64,000 nucleotides of DNA from Chloroflexota bacterium (GCA_016234445.1 JACRBT010000012.1:18562-82561), one strand, 5' to 3'. Counted from the first letter of the stretch, positions 31,336 through 39,802 are shown. Numbers and translations: made by a program. The notes: a model not told the origin generated them from the sequence alone.

Positions 31336-33721
31336 GGGCGTAGTCGAAGATGTGGACCCCGGGCATCTGGGCGTCGGGCGTGGCGATGGTCGGGCCGGCG
31401 CCCCCGCGGCGCGAAACGAGGTCCGGGCGCGAAAGCCAGCCGACGCAGCGGACGAGGGTGAGGGCGTAGGCCTGGCGCCCCTCGCGGTCGCGGACGACTT
31501 CGCCTTCCTGGAGCCCGCGATTGAGCACGGCGACGCCGACCCCGCCGCTTTCGAAGGCGGCGAAGGTCTTCTGGGGGAAGGTCGTCGGGGGCTGCTCGGC
31601 GCTTTCGCCGTTCCAGGGCGGCACGGCGAGGCCGCGTTCGGCGACGTGGAACTGGTTTTCGGTGATGGCGTGGTCCGTCGCGAAGGGCAGCGGGAAGATG
31701 GCCCGGAGGCGATGGTCCTCCGCCTGGTTGACCACGGCGACGCGGAAGTCAACGCGCGGCAGGCCAGCCCAGAGGGTGACGTGGACGACGATCGGGAGCG
31801 CTGTCGTCCGCTTCGTCCGGCGTTTCCGCGAGGCCGTGAGCTTCGCCGGGACGGAGAGCACGGCCATGTAGGAGAGGCTGGCGGAGACGGCGTCGCTTGT
31901 CGTGCCCACGAGTTCGACCGACTCGGGCTGGAAAACGGGGCCGGGGAGGATGTCGGCGTTGTACTCGTCGCCGCGGTCGGCCTCGTCGACGAAGGCGGTG
32001 ACGTTGCGGAGGTCGATACCGTTGGCCCAGTCGCGCACCCGGAGGCGGCCCTTGCGGTCGAGGCGGACGTCGTAGAAGCCGTTCGCGATCGAGCGCCGGC
32101 CGGCGGCGATGCCCGTGGCCGCCGGAGCAGGTTCCGCGGAGGGCACGAGCAGCTCCACGCCGACGGTGTCCGAGGCGGGGAGGACCGCCCGGAGGGTCCT
32201 CACACCGGAGCGGCGGACGATGACTTCGGCGGTGTCTGCGAGGTTGTTGGCGGCGACCTGGCGCACCTCTTCCCGGACCGTCTCGTCGTCGACAACGCAG
32301 AGCCCATCGCCGACGACGGTTTCGACGCGAAGGTGGCGGTCTTTCAGTTCCCAGCGCATGTCTTCGACGAAGTGGGCGTCGTAGCGGCCTTCGCGGATGA
32401 AGTCGAGGTGGCGGACGGCGCCACGGGGCGAGACCTCTTCGTGCACAAGTTGCTGGCCGGGGCTGACGGCTCCGAGGGCGACGGGGACGAGTTCGCCCGA
32501 GGGGAGACGCAACGATGCGGCCTCCCAGTCGGCGGGGACCGTGGTTTCGACCACGGCCGGGGCGAAGGGCACCGGCCGGAAGAGAGCGACGCCGCCGCCA
32601 CGGGGGACGTTCGTGCGGGTGGCGAGATGGGCCATCGACTCGCGCGCGACCTGGCGGGCGAGCTGCTCGGCGCGGTCGTAGCGGGGCATCATCTCGACGT
32701 GGGTCTGGTCGACGCTGCAGCCGCAGATGGAGTCGTGGGGGGAGTTTTCGAGGACGAGGGACCACGCCTGGCGGAGGGCGGGGCTGCCGTCGGGGCCGCC
32801 GTGGAGGTGGGCGAGGAGTTCGAGGGGCTCGGCGATGCGTTCGATGGCGGAGGCGACATGGAAGTCGCGCTGCTTGATGTTCGCCCGCGCGGAGAGGACG
32901 CCGACAAGGACGTTCGAGCGGTCGGGGGAGCGCATCTCTCCCTGGTGCACGTGCTCGCCGATGCCGGCTTCGAACATCGCCCGTTCATAGCCGGCGAGGG
33001 TGACGATGCGGTAGTCGTAGCCCTGGCCGGCGGCATTGGCGATGGCTGTGGGCATGGTCTTCTCGACGCGTGAGTGGTCGGTGCCGTTCATGAGCAGGGC
33101 GGGCTCGTCGTCGCGGCGTTCGCGCTCCTGGCGGCGGGTGCGTTCGAGCATGTCGGCGGGATCGACCGGCAACCGCCAGCCGCTGGAGTAGCTGTTGCGG
33201 AGGTAGAGCGTGGGGATGCGGGTGCCGTCGGGGGCTTCCCAGCGGAACGACCAGCCGGGGACGGAGTCCGGCACCCCGCGCCAGAGGCAAGCGCTCGTGA
33301 GGCCGAGCTGGGCCATGACCTGGGGCATCTGGGCGATGTGGCCGAACTGGTCGCCGCAGAGGCCGATCCGGAGCGAGCCCCCGAGGCGGTCGGCGTAGCG
33401 GATGCCCTTCTGGAAGCTTCGGATGTGCGATTCGCCGCTGGGGAGGAACTCGTCGGGCTGGACCCACCAGGGGCCGATGACGATGCGGCCGGAGGCGATC
33501 ATGGCGCGGAGGCGGCCTTCGTTCTCGGGCCGGAGGAGGAGGTAGTCGTCGATGACGATGGACTGGCCGTCGAGGTTGAAGCAGGCGAATTCGGGGTGCG
33601 CTTCGAGATGGTCGAGGAGTTCGTCGATCATCTGGACGAGGCGCCAGCGGAAGAGTTCGTGGGGCTGGTACCACTCGCGGTCCCAGTGGCAGTGGGGGAC
33701 GACGTAGACGGTGCGCGTCAT
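30950..33721 (-). CDS. GH38 alpha-mannosidase
   Basis: 923 residues, GH38 length. VYVVPHCHWDREWYQPHELF holds the zinc-binding His-Asp pair; the catalytic nucleophile Asp is in IGLCGDQFGHIAQMPQVMAQ, and MNGTDHSRVE gives a further metal histidine region. Middle helical and C-terminal beta-sandwich domains follow. A retaining exoglycosidase for alpha-mannosides, probably cytoplasmic because no signal peptide is visible, so it should act on imported oligosaccharides or glycerate-type solutes. Alone on its strand, with GAGG before the ATG and a TACCAT hexamer about 30 nt upstream. Confidence 0.93.
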   Translation of the reverse strand: MTRTVYVVPHCHWDREWYQPHELFRWRLVQMIDELLDHLEAHPEFACFNLDGQSIVIDDYLLLRPENEGRLRAMIASGRIVIGPWWVQPDEFLPSGESHIRSFQKGIRYADRLGGSLRIGLCGDQFGHIAQMPQVMAQLGLTSACLWRGVPDSVPGWSFRWEAPDGTRIPTLYLRNSYSSGWRLPVDPADMLERTRRQERERRDDEPALLMNGTDHSRVEKTMPTAIANAAGQGYDYRIVTLAGYERAMFEAGIGEHVHQGEMRSPDRSNVLVGVLSARANIKQRDFHVASAIERIAEPLELLAHLHGGPDGSPALRQAWSLVLENSPHDSICGCSVDQTHVEMMPRYDRAEQLARQVARESMAHLATRTNVPRGGGVALFRPVPFAPAVVETTVPADWEAASLRLPSGELVPVALGAVSPGQQLVHEEVSPRGAVRHLDFIREGRYDAHFVEDMRWELKDRHLRVETVVGDGLCVVDDETVREEVRQVAANNLADTAEVIVRRSGVRTLRAVLPASDTVGVELLVPSAEPAPAATGIAAGRRSIANGFYDVRLDRKGRLRVRDWANGIDLRNVTAFVDEADRGDEYNADILPGPVFQPESVELVGTTSDAVSASLSYMAVLSVPAKLTASRKRRTKRTTALPIVVHVTLWAGLPRVDFRVAVVNQAEDHRLRAIFPLPFATDHAITENQFHVAERGLAVPPWNGESAEQPPTTFPQKTFAAFESGGVGVAVLNRGLQEGEVVRDREGRQAYALTLVRCVGWLSRPDLVSRRGGAGPTIATPDAQMPGVHIFDYALTTYRGAWREAGVQTLAHSFAHPPLAYATNEHEGSAEGSLPLAAFSSAAVVPSAFHRSDADGSPLIRVYHASDAPGQAAIRVPAASPGAGLVDLLDTPRGEVANAGGGGWSFLLRPWEIATLRFGRHR

Positions 33722-33785
33722 GGCGGGCCTCGGCGAGAGTCGGCCTATGGTAGCGGCCGGGAGCGATGTGCGCCGGGGCCGGCCG

Positions 33786-34310
33786 TTACCAGCGTTCCCA
33801 GCGGACGTAGTCGTCGAGGGGCATCCGGGGGCGCTGGCCGGTGACGGGGTCGGCGCCGGCCGGGTAGCCGAAGGCGATGGTGTTCGCGACGACGTGGCCA
33901 GGCGGCAGGCCGAGCACCTTCGCGGCGGCCTCGGCGTGATGCATCGAGGCGGGGCAGCTGGAGATTCCCGCTTCCCAGGCGGCGAGCATCATGTTCTGGG
34001 CGGCGCGGCCGGCGTCGAAGGGCCCCCGGAAGATGGCGAACTGTCCGTGCGGCTGGTCGACTTCGGGCACGAGGACAATCGCCACGACCACGGGCGCGGC
34101 GAGCAGATGGGGCGTGAAGTTCCCGCAGGCGGCGAGTTCGGCCCGGCGGGCGGGGTCCTTCAGGACGACGAGGCGGACGGGCTCCGCGGCCTTGGCGCTG
34201 CCGGCCATGCGACCCGCCTGGAGGATGCGGGCGAGCACCTCGTCGGGGATGGGGTCGGGGCGAAGGGCGCGGGTGTCGCGCTTGTTGACGATGGCGCGGT
34301 AGGTCTCCAT
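33786..34310 (-). CDS. Nitroreductase family protein
   Basis: 174 residues, typical for the FMN-dependent nitroreductase fold. METYRAIVNKRDTRALRPDP is the N-terminal FMN phosphate site (an RxxxR pattern with Arg and Asp shifted), RILQAGRMAGSAKAAEPVRL the second FMN block, and NTIAFGYPAGADPVTGQRPR the C-terminal segment. Substrate unknown; also seen in flavin- or cofactor-modifying roles. GGAGG precedes ATG 34310 and a TACGCT box lies about 30 nt upstream. Confidence 0.88.
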   Translation of the reverse strand: METYRAIVNKRDTRALRPDPIPDEVLARILQAGRMAGSAKAAEPVRLVVLKDPARRAELAACGNFTPHLLAAPVVVAIVLVPEVDQPHGQFAIFRGPFDAGRAAQNMMLAAWEAGISSCPASMHHAEAAAKVLGLPPGHVVANTIAFGYPAGADPVTGQRPRMPLDDYVRWERW

Positions 34311-34460
34311 GGCGTGTCCTCCGGGTGTGGCGGGAGCGTAGCACAGCGCGGGACTCGCCGAAGGTGGGGTGCCAACCTGCCCGATCGGGTGATCCGCGGG
34401 GGGCGAGCGCGCGCGACCCTGCTCTCATCACAACGCGGGGGCCGCGGGAGGGACAGGGCA

Positions 34461-35378
34461 ATGGCCATCGAGATCACGGAATTCGGGGCAGCGGAGCTTT
34501 CGGACGGGCTGGCGGCGGCGGTGGAACGGGCGGGACAGTCGACGGTCACCGTCCACGCGCGAAGGAGGATCCCGGCGAGCGGCATCGCCTGGACCGCGGA
34601 CGGGGTCATCCTCACCTGCGACCACGTGGTCGAGCGGGACGAAGACATCACGATCGGGCTGCCCGACGGGCGGACGGTGGCGGCGACGATCGCCGGGCGC
34701 GACGCCGGGAGCGACCTCGCCGTCCTCCGCGCGGACGTCACGGGGCTGACGCCGGCCGACCGGGCCGCCGCGGGCGAGGTGAAGGTCGGGCACCTGGCGC
34801 TGGCGCTGGGGCGACCCTCGGAGGAAGGCGTGAGCGCGTCGCTTGGCGTGGTCTCGGCGGTCCGGGGGCCGTGGCGCACATTCGGCGGGGCCGTGATCGA
34901 CGGCTACTACCGGACGGACGCGACCTTCTTCCCCGGGTTCTCGGGCGGGCCGCTGGTGCTCGCCGACGGCCGGGTCGCGGGGATCAACAGCTCGCGGCTG
35001 GGGCGCGGGGCGGGCCTGACCATCCCCGCGGCGGCGGCGGCGAAGGTCGCCGAGGCGCTGCTTGCGGGTGGGCGGCTGAAGCGCGGCTACCTCGGGATCG
35101 GCAGCCAGCCGGTGAAGCTCCCGGCGGCGATCGCGGCCGAACTCGGCGGGCAGGAAACGGGGCTGCTGATCGTGACGGTCGAGCCGGGGAGCCCCGCGGA
35201 GGCTGGCGGCGTGATGCTGGGCGACATCCTCGTCGCCATCGGCGCGCACACGGTCACCGGGACCGAGAGCCTGCACCTCGCCCTCGGCGCCGACAGTGTC
35301 GGGCAGCCGACAGCGGTCACGGTGATGCGCGGCGGGGCGAAGCGCGAACTGACGGTCACCGTGGGCGAGCGGGCATAA
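34461..35378 (+). CDS. HtrA/DegP-like serine protease with PDZ domain
   Basis: 305 residues from ATG 34461, behind a GGGAGGGACAGGG purine tract. A trypsin-like domain has His in LTCDHVVERD, Asp in AGSDLAVLRAD and Ser in FFPGFSGGPLVLADG (GFSGGP in place of the usual GNSGGP). A single PDZ domain follows (GYLGIGSQPV; SPAEAGGVMLGDILVAIG). There is no signal peptide or membrane helix, unusual for HtrA proteins, so a cytoplasmic location is predicted. The response-regulator gene begins 47 nt downstream. Confidence 0.88.
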   Translation: MAIEITEFGAAELSDGLAAAVERAGQSTVTVHARRRIPASGIAWTADGVILTCDHVVERDEDITIGLPDGRTVAATIAGRDAGSDLAVLRADVTGLTPADRAAAGEVKVGHLALALGRPSEEGVSASLGVVSAVRGPWRTFGGAVIDGYYRTDATFFPGFSGGPLVLADGRVAGINSSRLGRGAGLTIPAAAAAKVAEALLAGGRLKRGYLGIGSQPVKLPAAIAAELGGQETGLLIVTVEPGSPAEAGGVMLGDILVAIGAHTVTGTESLHLALGADSVGQPTAVTVMRGGAKRELTVTVGERA

Positions 35379-35414
35379 GCGCGCGAGGGACGGGCAGCGT
35401 GGGCCGGGCGGTGC

Positions 35415-35425
35415 TAGGGTCGAAG
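35415..35425 (+). promoter_or_regulatory. Leaderless -10 box of the response-regulator gene
   Basis: TAGGGT (35415-35420) is 5 nt before GTG 35426 and 8 nt before the alternative GTG 35429, supporting one of these as start. Confidence 0.4.
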
Positions 35426-36076
35426 GTGGTGGAACGGCCAGCTTCTCCCGGCGCCCGGCCAATCCGCGTCATCGTCGTCGCGGGGTATGCGGCCGTGCGC
35501 GCGGGGCTGCGGTCGATGCTCGAAGGCGAAGGGCTGGAAGTCGTGTCCGAGGCGGCGGTGGCGGCGATCGAAGAAGGCGAACCACTCCCGGCGGCGGACG
35601 TGGTCGTTGTCGATGCGGGCGACGGCCGGGAGGGCCTGCCCTCACGCGTGGCGCGGGCGTTCGAAGGCTCGGCGGTACTGGTGCTCTGCGCGGACCCGGG
35701 GGAGGGGGCCGCCAGCCTCTCGGGTGCCACGGCCGGCGTACTCCTCCGGGACGTGACAGCGGGGGAACTGGCAGCCGCGGTCCGCGCCGTCGCGGAGGGC
35801 CTCGTCGTGCTTCACCCGGCCGTGGCGGCGGCGTTGGCGCGCGAACCCCGGGAGGGGCGGCCTCTCGACGAGGCGGCAGAGTCGCTCACCGTCCGGGAGC
35901 TCGAAGTCCTGCGACTGGTGGCGGACGGCCTCCCGAACAAAGCCATCGCCCTGGCGCTCGGGATCAGCGAGCACACGGTGAAGTTCCACGTCGGCAGCAT
36001 CCTCGGGAAACTGGGGGCCGGGGGACGGACGGAGGCGGTGACGGCGGCCATCCGGCGCGGGCTGGTACCCCTGTAG
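35426..36076 (+). CDS. NarL/LuxR-family regulator with degenerate receiver domain
   Basis: 216 residues. The receiver-like N-terminus IRVIVVAGYAAVRAGLRSML lacks the two N-terminal acidic residues (usual VDDH is VAGY here), although an aspartate remains at the phosphorylation site position (VVVVDAGDG). The C-terminal LuxR helix-turn-helix is complete: LTVRELEVLRLVADGLPNKA and LGISEHTVKFHVGSILGKLG. Magnesium-dependent phosphorylation is therefore doubtful and the regulator may work without a kinase. The adjacent HtrA-like protease may be functionally linked; no kinase gene lies nearby. Confidence 0.85.
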   Translation: MVERPASPGARPIRVIVVAGYAAVRAGLRSMLEGEGLEVVSEAAVAAIEEGEPLPAADVVVVDAGDGREGLPSRVARAFEGSAVLVLCADPGEGAASLSGATAGVLLRDVTAGELAAAVRAVAEGLVVLHPAVAAALAREPREGRPLDEAAESLTVRELEVLRLVADGLPNKAIALALGISEHTVKFHVGSILGKLGAGGRTEAVTAAIRRGLVPL

Positions 36077-36105
36077 GCGGTAGACTTCGCCCACGGGGAG
36101 GCGAC

Positions 36106-36732
36106 GTGGCTGTTCTTGCACCGATCACGCTGGCGGGGCGGCATGTGAAGCTGGCGCCGCTGGCGCTGGAGCACGTCCCGGCGCTGGTGGCGGCTGCTTC
36201 GGTGGACCGCGCGTCGTACCGGTGGACCTTCGTGCCCGGCGGCGCCGACGCGATGACGACCTACGTGCAGGAGGCGCTGGCGCTGCGGGATGCGGGCCTG
36301 GCGCTGCCGTTCGCGACCATCGATGCGGCGACGGGCACGGTCATCGGCACGACGCGATACGGGAACGTCGAGCGCTGGCCCTGGCCCGAGGCCAACCCCA
36401 ACCGCCGGGAAGTGGACGCGGTCGAGATCGGCTGGACGTGGCTGAGTGCCGCCGCCCAGCGGACGCCCATCAACACCGAGGCGAAGTACCTGATGATGCG
36501 CCACGCCTTCGAGACGTGGGGCGTCCACCGGCTCGTGCTCCAGACCGACGAGCGGAACGAGCGCTCACGGCGGGCGATCGAACGGATCGGGGCGCGGCTC
36601 GAAGGGATCCTCCGGGCGAACCGGGCATCGTCGATCGGCGACGTGCGGAGCACCGCGGTCTACTCGGTCATCGCCGCCGAGTGGCCGGGTGTGAAGGCGG
36701 CGCTGGAAGCCCGGATGGCAGCGCGGGGCTAG
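36106..36732 (+). CDS. GNAT acetyltransferase, RimJ/RimL-like
   Basis: 208 residues from GTG 36106, with GGGGAGG before it. TLAGRHVKLAPLALEHVPAL (allowing for the first residue), TIDAATGTVIGTTRYGNVER, VEIGWTWLSAAAQRTPINTE and MRHAFETWGVHRLVLQTDER are in the order of the RimJ/RimL N-acetyltransferase group. RSRRAIERIGARLEGILRAN is the usual last helix. It may acetylate a protein N-terminus or a small molecule. A TAGACT hexamer about 28 nt upstream of the start is a likely promoter. Stop codon shared with the convergent small membrane protein gene (CTAG). Confidence 0.85.
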   Translation: MAVLAPITLAGRHVKLAPLALEHVPALVAAASVDRASYRWTFVPGGADAMTTYVQEALALRDAGLALPFATIDAATGTVIGTTRYGNVERWPWPEANPNRREVDAVEIGWTWLSAAAQRTPINTEAKYLMMRHAFETWGVHRLVLQTDERNERSRRAIERIGARLEGILRANRASSIGDVRSTAVYSVIAAEWPGVKAALEARMAARG

Positions 36733-36962
36733 GGTGGGTCGTCACCGTCGCCGTCGCGGCCAATGAGGAGCGGCGCGAGGAAGAAGGCGAAGACCGTCGC
36801 GGCGAGACCGAGGGCGCCGAGCGCCGTCATCGCGCCATCGGAGGAAAGCAGCCCGATGACGAGGACGACCACCGACGCCGCCGCGAGGACGACCGGGAGC
36901 CATCGCTTGAACGGGAATGCCGGCAGCAGCCGCGGCCGCCGCCCGGTGTCACGGTTGTTCAT
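36729..36962 (-). CDS. Small two-helix membrane protein
   Basis: 77 residues: a basic N-terminus (MNNRDTGRRPRLLPAFPFKR), helix 1 (WLPVVLAAASVVVLVIGLL) and helix 2 (ALGALGLAATVFAFFLAPLL), then an acidic tail. Function unknown. It overlaps the end of the dual-OB gene by 14 nt in the same direction and so is probably the fourth gene of the DUF488 operon. Confidence 0.65.
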   Translation of the reverse strand: MNNRDTGRRPRLLPAFPFKRWLPVVLAAASVVVLVIGLLSSDGAMTALGALGLAATVFAFFLAPLLIGRDGDGDDPP

Positions 36963-37668
36963 GTTCTCCCGGAGCGCGCAGCCGGAGGGCGGGATTCGAC
37001 TTCAGGTGCAACGCGTTGACCTGGAGCCAGTGTACCTCTGGTTGGTCCGGGGCACTGGCGAAGGGCCGGCCCACGCCCACGCCGAGGAGGACCTCGTCGC
37101 CGTCCGCGAGGGCCGCCTGCGCGCGGGCAATCCGGCTCATGTCCGGCGCTGAGAAGGCGTCCTGGAAGTAGCGGGCGTCGGTCAGGCTGAGGTCGAGGCC
37201 CTCGCCGGGGAGCCGGATCCGCAAGCTCTTCTTGTCGCCATCGTCGCGGAGGACGAGGTCAACCGGTCCCGCCGGGCGGTAGCACCCCAGCGAGGCCGGC
37301 CCGGTCCCCAGGGGGAGGAAGCCCCGGCCCCCGCGCCGTTCCATCTCTTCGCCGAAGATGTCCGCGAGCGTCTCCGCCGCCGACTCTGACAGCACCTGCC
37401 ACAGCCGCTCCGCGCTCACGTGCCCCAGCTGGCGGGTCGCCGCGGGGTCGAAGCGGTGGTCCTCCACCTCCGGCGGAGACGGTTCGGGCACCACGCGTCC
37501 CAGTTCGACCAGTGCGCCGAAGTCGAAAGGCCCGCCCGGGACGAGCAACTCGGTGCCGAGCCGGCGGCCAAGCGTGGGCCGGACATGCCGGTGGTCTCCC
37601 TCGGTGATGCCGGCGACACAACAAAAGCCCGGCGCCATACGGGTGACGTGGGTGATGAGGATCCGCAT
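36949..37668 (-). CDS. Dual OB-fold (DuOB-like) protein
   Basis: 239 residues. MRILITHVTRMAPGFCCVAG, the GDHRHVRPTLGRRL block and the C-terminal ADGDEVLLGVGVGRPFASAP, HWLQVNALHL resemble a two-OB-fold family that I recall as a frequent neighbour of DUF488 genes. OB folds bind nucleic acid or oligosaccharide; no catalytic residues are evident. It starts 12 nt after the second DUF488 gene and overlaps the small membrane protein gene. Context suggests one unit with the two DUF488 proteins, maybe in nucleic-acid conflict or repair. Confidence 0.7.
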   Translation of the reverse strand: MRILITHVTRMAPGFCCVAGITEGDHRHVRPTLGRRLGTELLVPGGPFDFGALVELGRVVPEPSPPEVEDHRFDPAATRQLGHVSAERLWQVLSESAAETLADIFGEEMERRGGRGFLPLGTGPASLGCYRPAGPVDLVLRDDGDKKSLRIRLPGEGLDLSLTDARYFQDAFSAPDMSRIARAQAALADGDEVLLGVGVGRPFASAPDQPEVHWLQVNALHLKSNPALRLRAPGEHEQP

Positions 37669-37680
37669 TGGCCGGGGATG

Positions 37681-38118
37681 TTACAGATGGCGGATGGAAA
37701 TGTCGCCCCAGGCATCGCGCAGATACTCGGCCGCCAACCGGCGGTGGCAGCGCTCGGGCTCGTGTTCGCTGCAAAGCAAGATGATGCCGGGCTCGAGGGC
37801 TTCCCGGCCCAGGGCGACGGCGACATTGCGGTCCGTCAGCAGTTGGAGGTAGCGCTCGGCGTAGGCGTCCCAGGTGAGTGTGCCTGCCCGGTACGCCTTC
37901 AGCATGTCTTCCTCGGGCGCCAATTCCGGCAGTTCCAGGTATTCGACACCGCAGAGCCGCGACAGGAAGAACACGAGGTCCGGTTTCTTCGCGAAGCTGG
38001 CGAGTTGCGAGGTGTTGTTGAGGCGCACGTCGCCCAGGCGCTTGACGCCACTGGCCGCTACGCGATCGAAGAATGACTCGGCGCTCGACTTGGTGAAACC
38101 GATAGTGGCGATCTCCAC
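37681..38118 (-). CDS. DUF488 family protein (short)
   Basis: 145 residues. ATIGFTKSSAESFFDRVAAS, KRLGDVRLNNTSQLASFAKK, FFLSRLCGVEYLELPELAP and ILLCSEHEPERCHRRLAAEY follow the DUF488 pattern: a GxT/GHSN-like start, a DVR motif, and CxE-CHR at the C-terminus. The Cys and CHR residues suggest a metal- or substrate-binding site. It overlaps the upstream DUF488 gene by 61 nt in another frame and precedes the dual-OB gene. Biochemical role unknown. Confidence 0.85.
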   Translation of the reverse strand: MEIATIGFTKSSAESFFDRVAASGVKRLGDVRLNNTSQLASFAKKPDLVFFLSRLCGVEYLELPELAPEEDMLKAYRAGTLTWDAYAERYLQLLTDRNVAVALGREALEPGIILLCSEHEPERCHRRLAAEYLRDAWGDISIRHL

Positions 38119-38621
38119 GAGTCCTCCAGCATGTTCCCCTGGAACGCAAGCTTCGTTTCCGGGCGGAGAGAGCCATCCCCGAGGATGTGCTCGATCGACG
38201 CAGGGTCGAACCCGCGCTCTCGCAGGGTCCTCGTAACCAGCAGGAAACGGTGGCAGGCCGTCGGGTCCGCCTCCGAACAGAGTAACGCGAGGCGGTAACG
38301 CTCGGCGTTCCGTTCCAGGGTGGCGATCCCTTCGACGAACTTCGCCGAACGCGACAGAGGCCCGTAGAGGACGTGCCCGTGCTCGTCGTAGAACTCGTCG
38401 CCATCCGGCCGGCCGCCGAGCGAATCGCCCATGAACGCGTAGCGGATGTCCTCCGCCGCCAGCAGGCGCGCGAGCCGCTCGCGGTTGAAGTGGGGCGAGT
38501 ATTTCGAATAAGGGGCGCTGCGGACGTCGACCACAGCCTCGATGCCGTGCTCGCGGAGGAGCTCGACCAGCCGCTCGGGGGTGTGGTTCGAATGGCCGAT
38601 GGTGAAGATCACAGGCGGCAC
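38058..38621 (-). CDS. DUF488 family protein (long)
   Basis: 187 residues. IFTIGHSNHTPERLVELLRE, EAVVDVRSAPYSKYSPHFNR, AFMGDSLGGRPDGDEFYDEH and LALLCSEADPTACHRFLLVT are all canonical DUF488 blocks. The C-terminal 40 residues (from GNMLEDSWRSPLSV) are Ser/Pro-rich and overlap the next gene, so the natural stop may once have been earlier. First gene of a four-gene unit; paralogue of the next gene but clearly a different subfamily. Confidence 0.9.
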   Translation of the reverse strand: MPPVIFTIGHSNHTPERLVELLREHGIEAVVDVRSAPYSKYSPHFNRERLARLLAAEDIRYAFMGDSLGGRPDGDEFYDEHGHVLYGPLSRSAKFVEGIATLERNAERYRLALLCSEADPTACHRFLLVTRTLRERGFDPASIEHILGDGSLRPETKLAFQGNMLEDSWRSPLSVSPSRAPSHSSIA

Positions 38622-38672
38622 GGGAGCCTCGGGGAACGTTTGTTCGATGGTAAACGGTTCCCCGCCGTTTTC

Positions 38673-39563
38673 CTAGCGCTTCATCCGGTAGTCGGCGTAA
38701 GGGGCATCGCGCTTGGCGAGGGCTTCCTTGAGGCCGCCACCGCTTTCCGCGGCCGCGCGCATGTTGTCCTGGAACTTGTAGGACTCGGCGGTGAACTGGG
38801 CGGCGGCGTCGAGGTCGGTCGAGCTGCGGACCGAGGAGTAGATGCCCATGTTCTCGTAGAAGCGGTTCATGTTGACCTTGAGGATGGCCAGGTGGTCGGC
38901 GGTCATGTTGGCGAAGCGGTCGGCGAAGGCGATGGTGCGTTCTTCGAGCTCTTCCTTCGGCCAGGCGTGGTTGATCATGCCGATCCGCTCGGCTTCGACG
39001 CCGCTGACGCTGTCGCCGGTGTAGTAGAGCTCCTTCGCCTTTCGCATGCCGATGACGAGCGGCCAGATGACGCCGGTGCGCGAGGTACCGAGACCGCGAA
39101 GGCCGGGGTGTCCGAGCTGGGCGTCCTCCGCCGCGACGACGAGGTCAGCCATCATTGCGAGTTCGCAGCCGCCGGCGAGGGCGTAGCCGTGGATCTGGGC
39201 GATGGTGATCTTGGCCATGTTCCAGAAGTACATGTGGATGTCGGTGATCTGCTGCATGCCGGTGCGGGTGCCCATGAGGAGGCGGCGGCCCTTGTCGTCG
39301 GCGCCGCGGTAACGGCGGACGACGCCGTCGGCGCCACCGCGGGCGGGCGTGAGGTCGTAGCCGGCGCTGAAGGTGCGCCCGGCGCCGCGGAGGATGATGA
39401 CGCGGCAGGAGTCGTCGGCTTCGAGGTCGTGGAGGGAGTCGTTCAGTTCGAAGAGCAGCTCTTGGGAGAGGGAGTTCATCTTCTCGGGGCGATTGAGGGT
39501 GACGCGGGCGACCCGCCCGTCGGTGCCGACGCGATCGATGGCGATGTTTTCGAAGGTAGCCAC
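38673..39563 (-). CDS. Enoyl-CoA hydratase/isomerase family protein
   Basis: 296 residues from GTG 39563, with GGAG upstream and a TATACT box about 30 nt before the start. Crotonase fold: LNRPEKMNSLSQELLFELND, oxyanion segment LRGAGRTFSAGYDLTPARGG and TIAQIHGYALAGGCELAMMA. It has only moderate similarity to the crotonase at 23.7 kb. The GYALAGGCE loop has the glutamate of the hydratase type. Exact CoA substrate unknown. Confidence 0.9.
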   Translation of the reverse strand: MATFENIAIDRVGTDGRVARVTLNRPEKMNSLSQELLFELNDSLHDLEADDSCRVIILRGAGRTFSAGYDLTPARGGADGVVRRYRGADDKGRRLLMGTRTGMQQITDIHMYFWNMAKITIAQIHGYALAGGCELAMMADLVVAAEDAQLGHPGLRGLGTSRTGVIWPLVIGMRKAKELYYTGDSVSGVEAERIGMINHAWPKEELEERTIAFADRFANMTADHLAILKVNMNRFYENMGIYSSVRSSTDLDAAAQFTAESYKFQDNMRAAAESGGGLKEALAKRDAPYADYRMKR

Positions 39564-39667
39564 GGTGCAACTCCGGGTGTTTGAGTTTGTGGTTGGAGTA
39601 TAGGCGGGCGGCGGCGGGGCTGCCGAAGGCCGGCGGCGGAGCTTTTCTCACGATCCCCTTACGCGCG

Positions 39668-39685
39668 TTCTAACTGTCTTCTAAC
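39668..39685 (+). promoter_or_regulatory. Tandem TTCTAAC repeats, possible response-regulator site
   Basis: TTCTAAC at 39668-39674 and again at 39679-39685: 11 bp apart, one helical turn, as in direct-repeat sites of OmpR/PhoB-type regulators. A TACGCT hexamer (39709-39714) lies 23 nt farther toward the coiled-coil gene starting at 39803. No PhoB-like regulator is in the window. Confidence 0.4.
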
Positions 39686-39802
39686 GGACTCGGCCGCCGC
39701 TGCCGCCGTACGCTCACCGTGTGGTCACCAGACTGCTACCGGGGTGGCGGACCGGTAGACGAAACCCTGCGCTGCCCTGCGGCGGACCACGGGAGGAACG
39801 AC

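Noticed and set aside
30809..33073. Long plus-strand frame of 754 codons
   Set aside because: It is antisense to the GH38 mannosidase; its protein is an Asp/Glu/Gly/Ala-rich shadow of high third-position G+C and has no family features.
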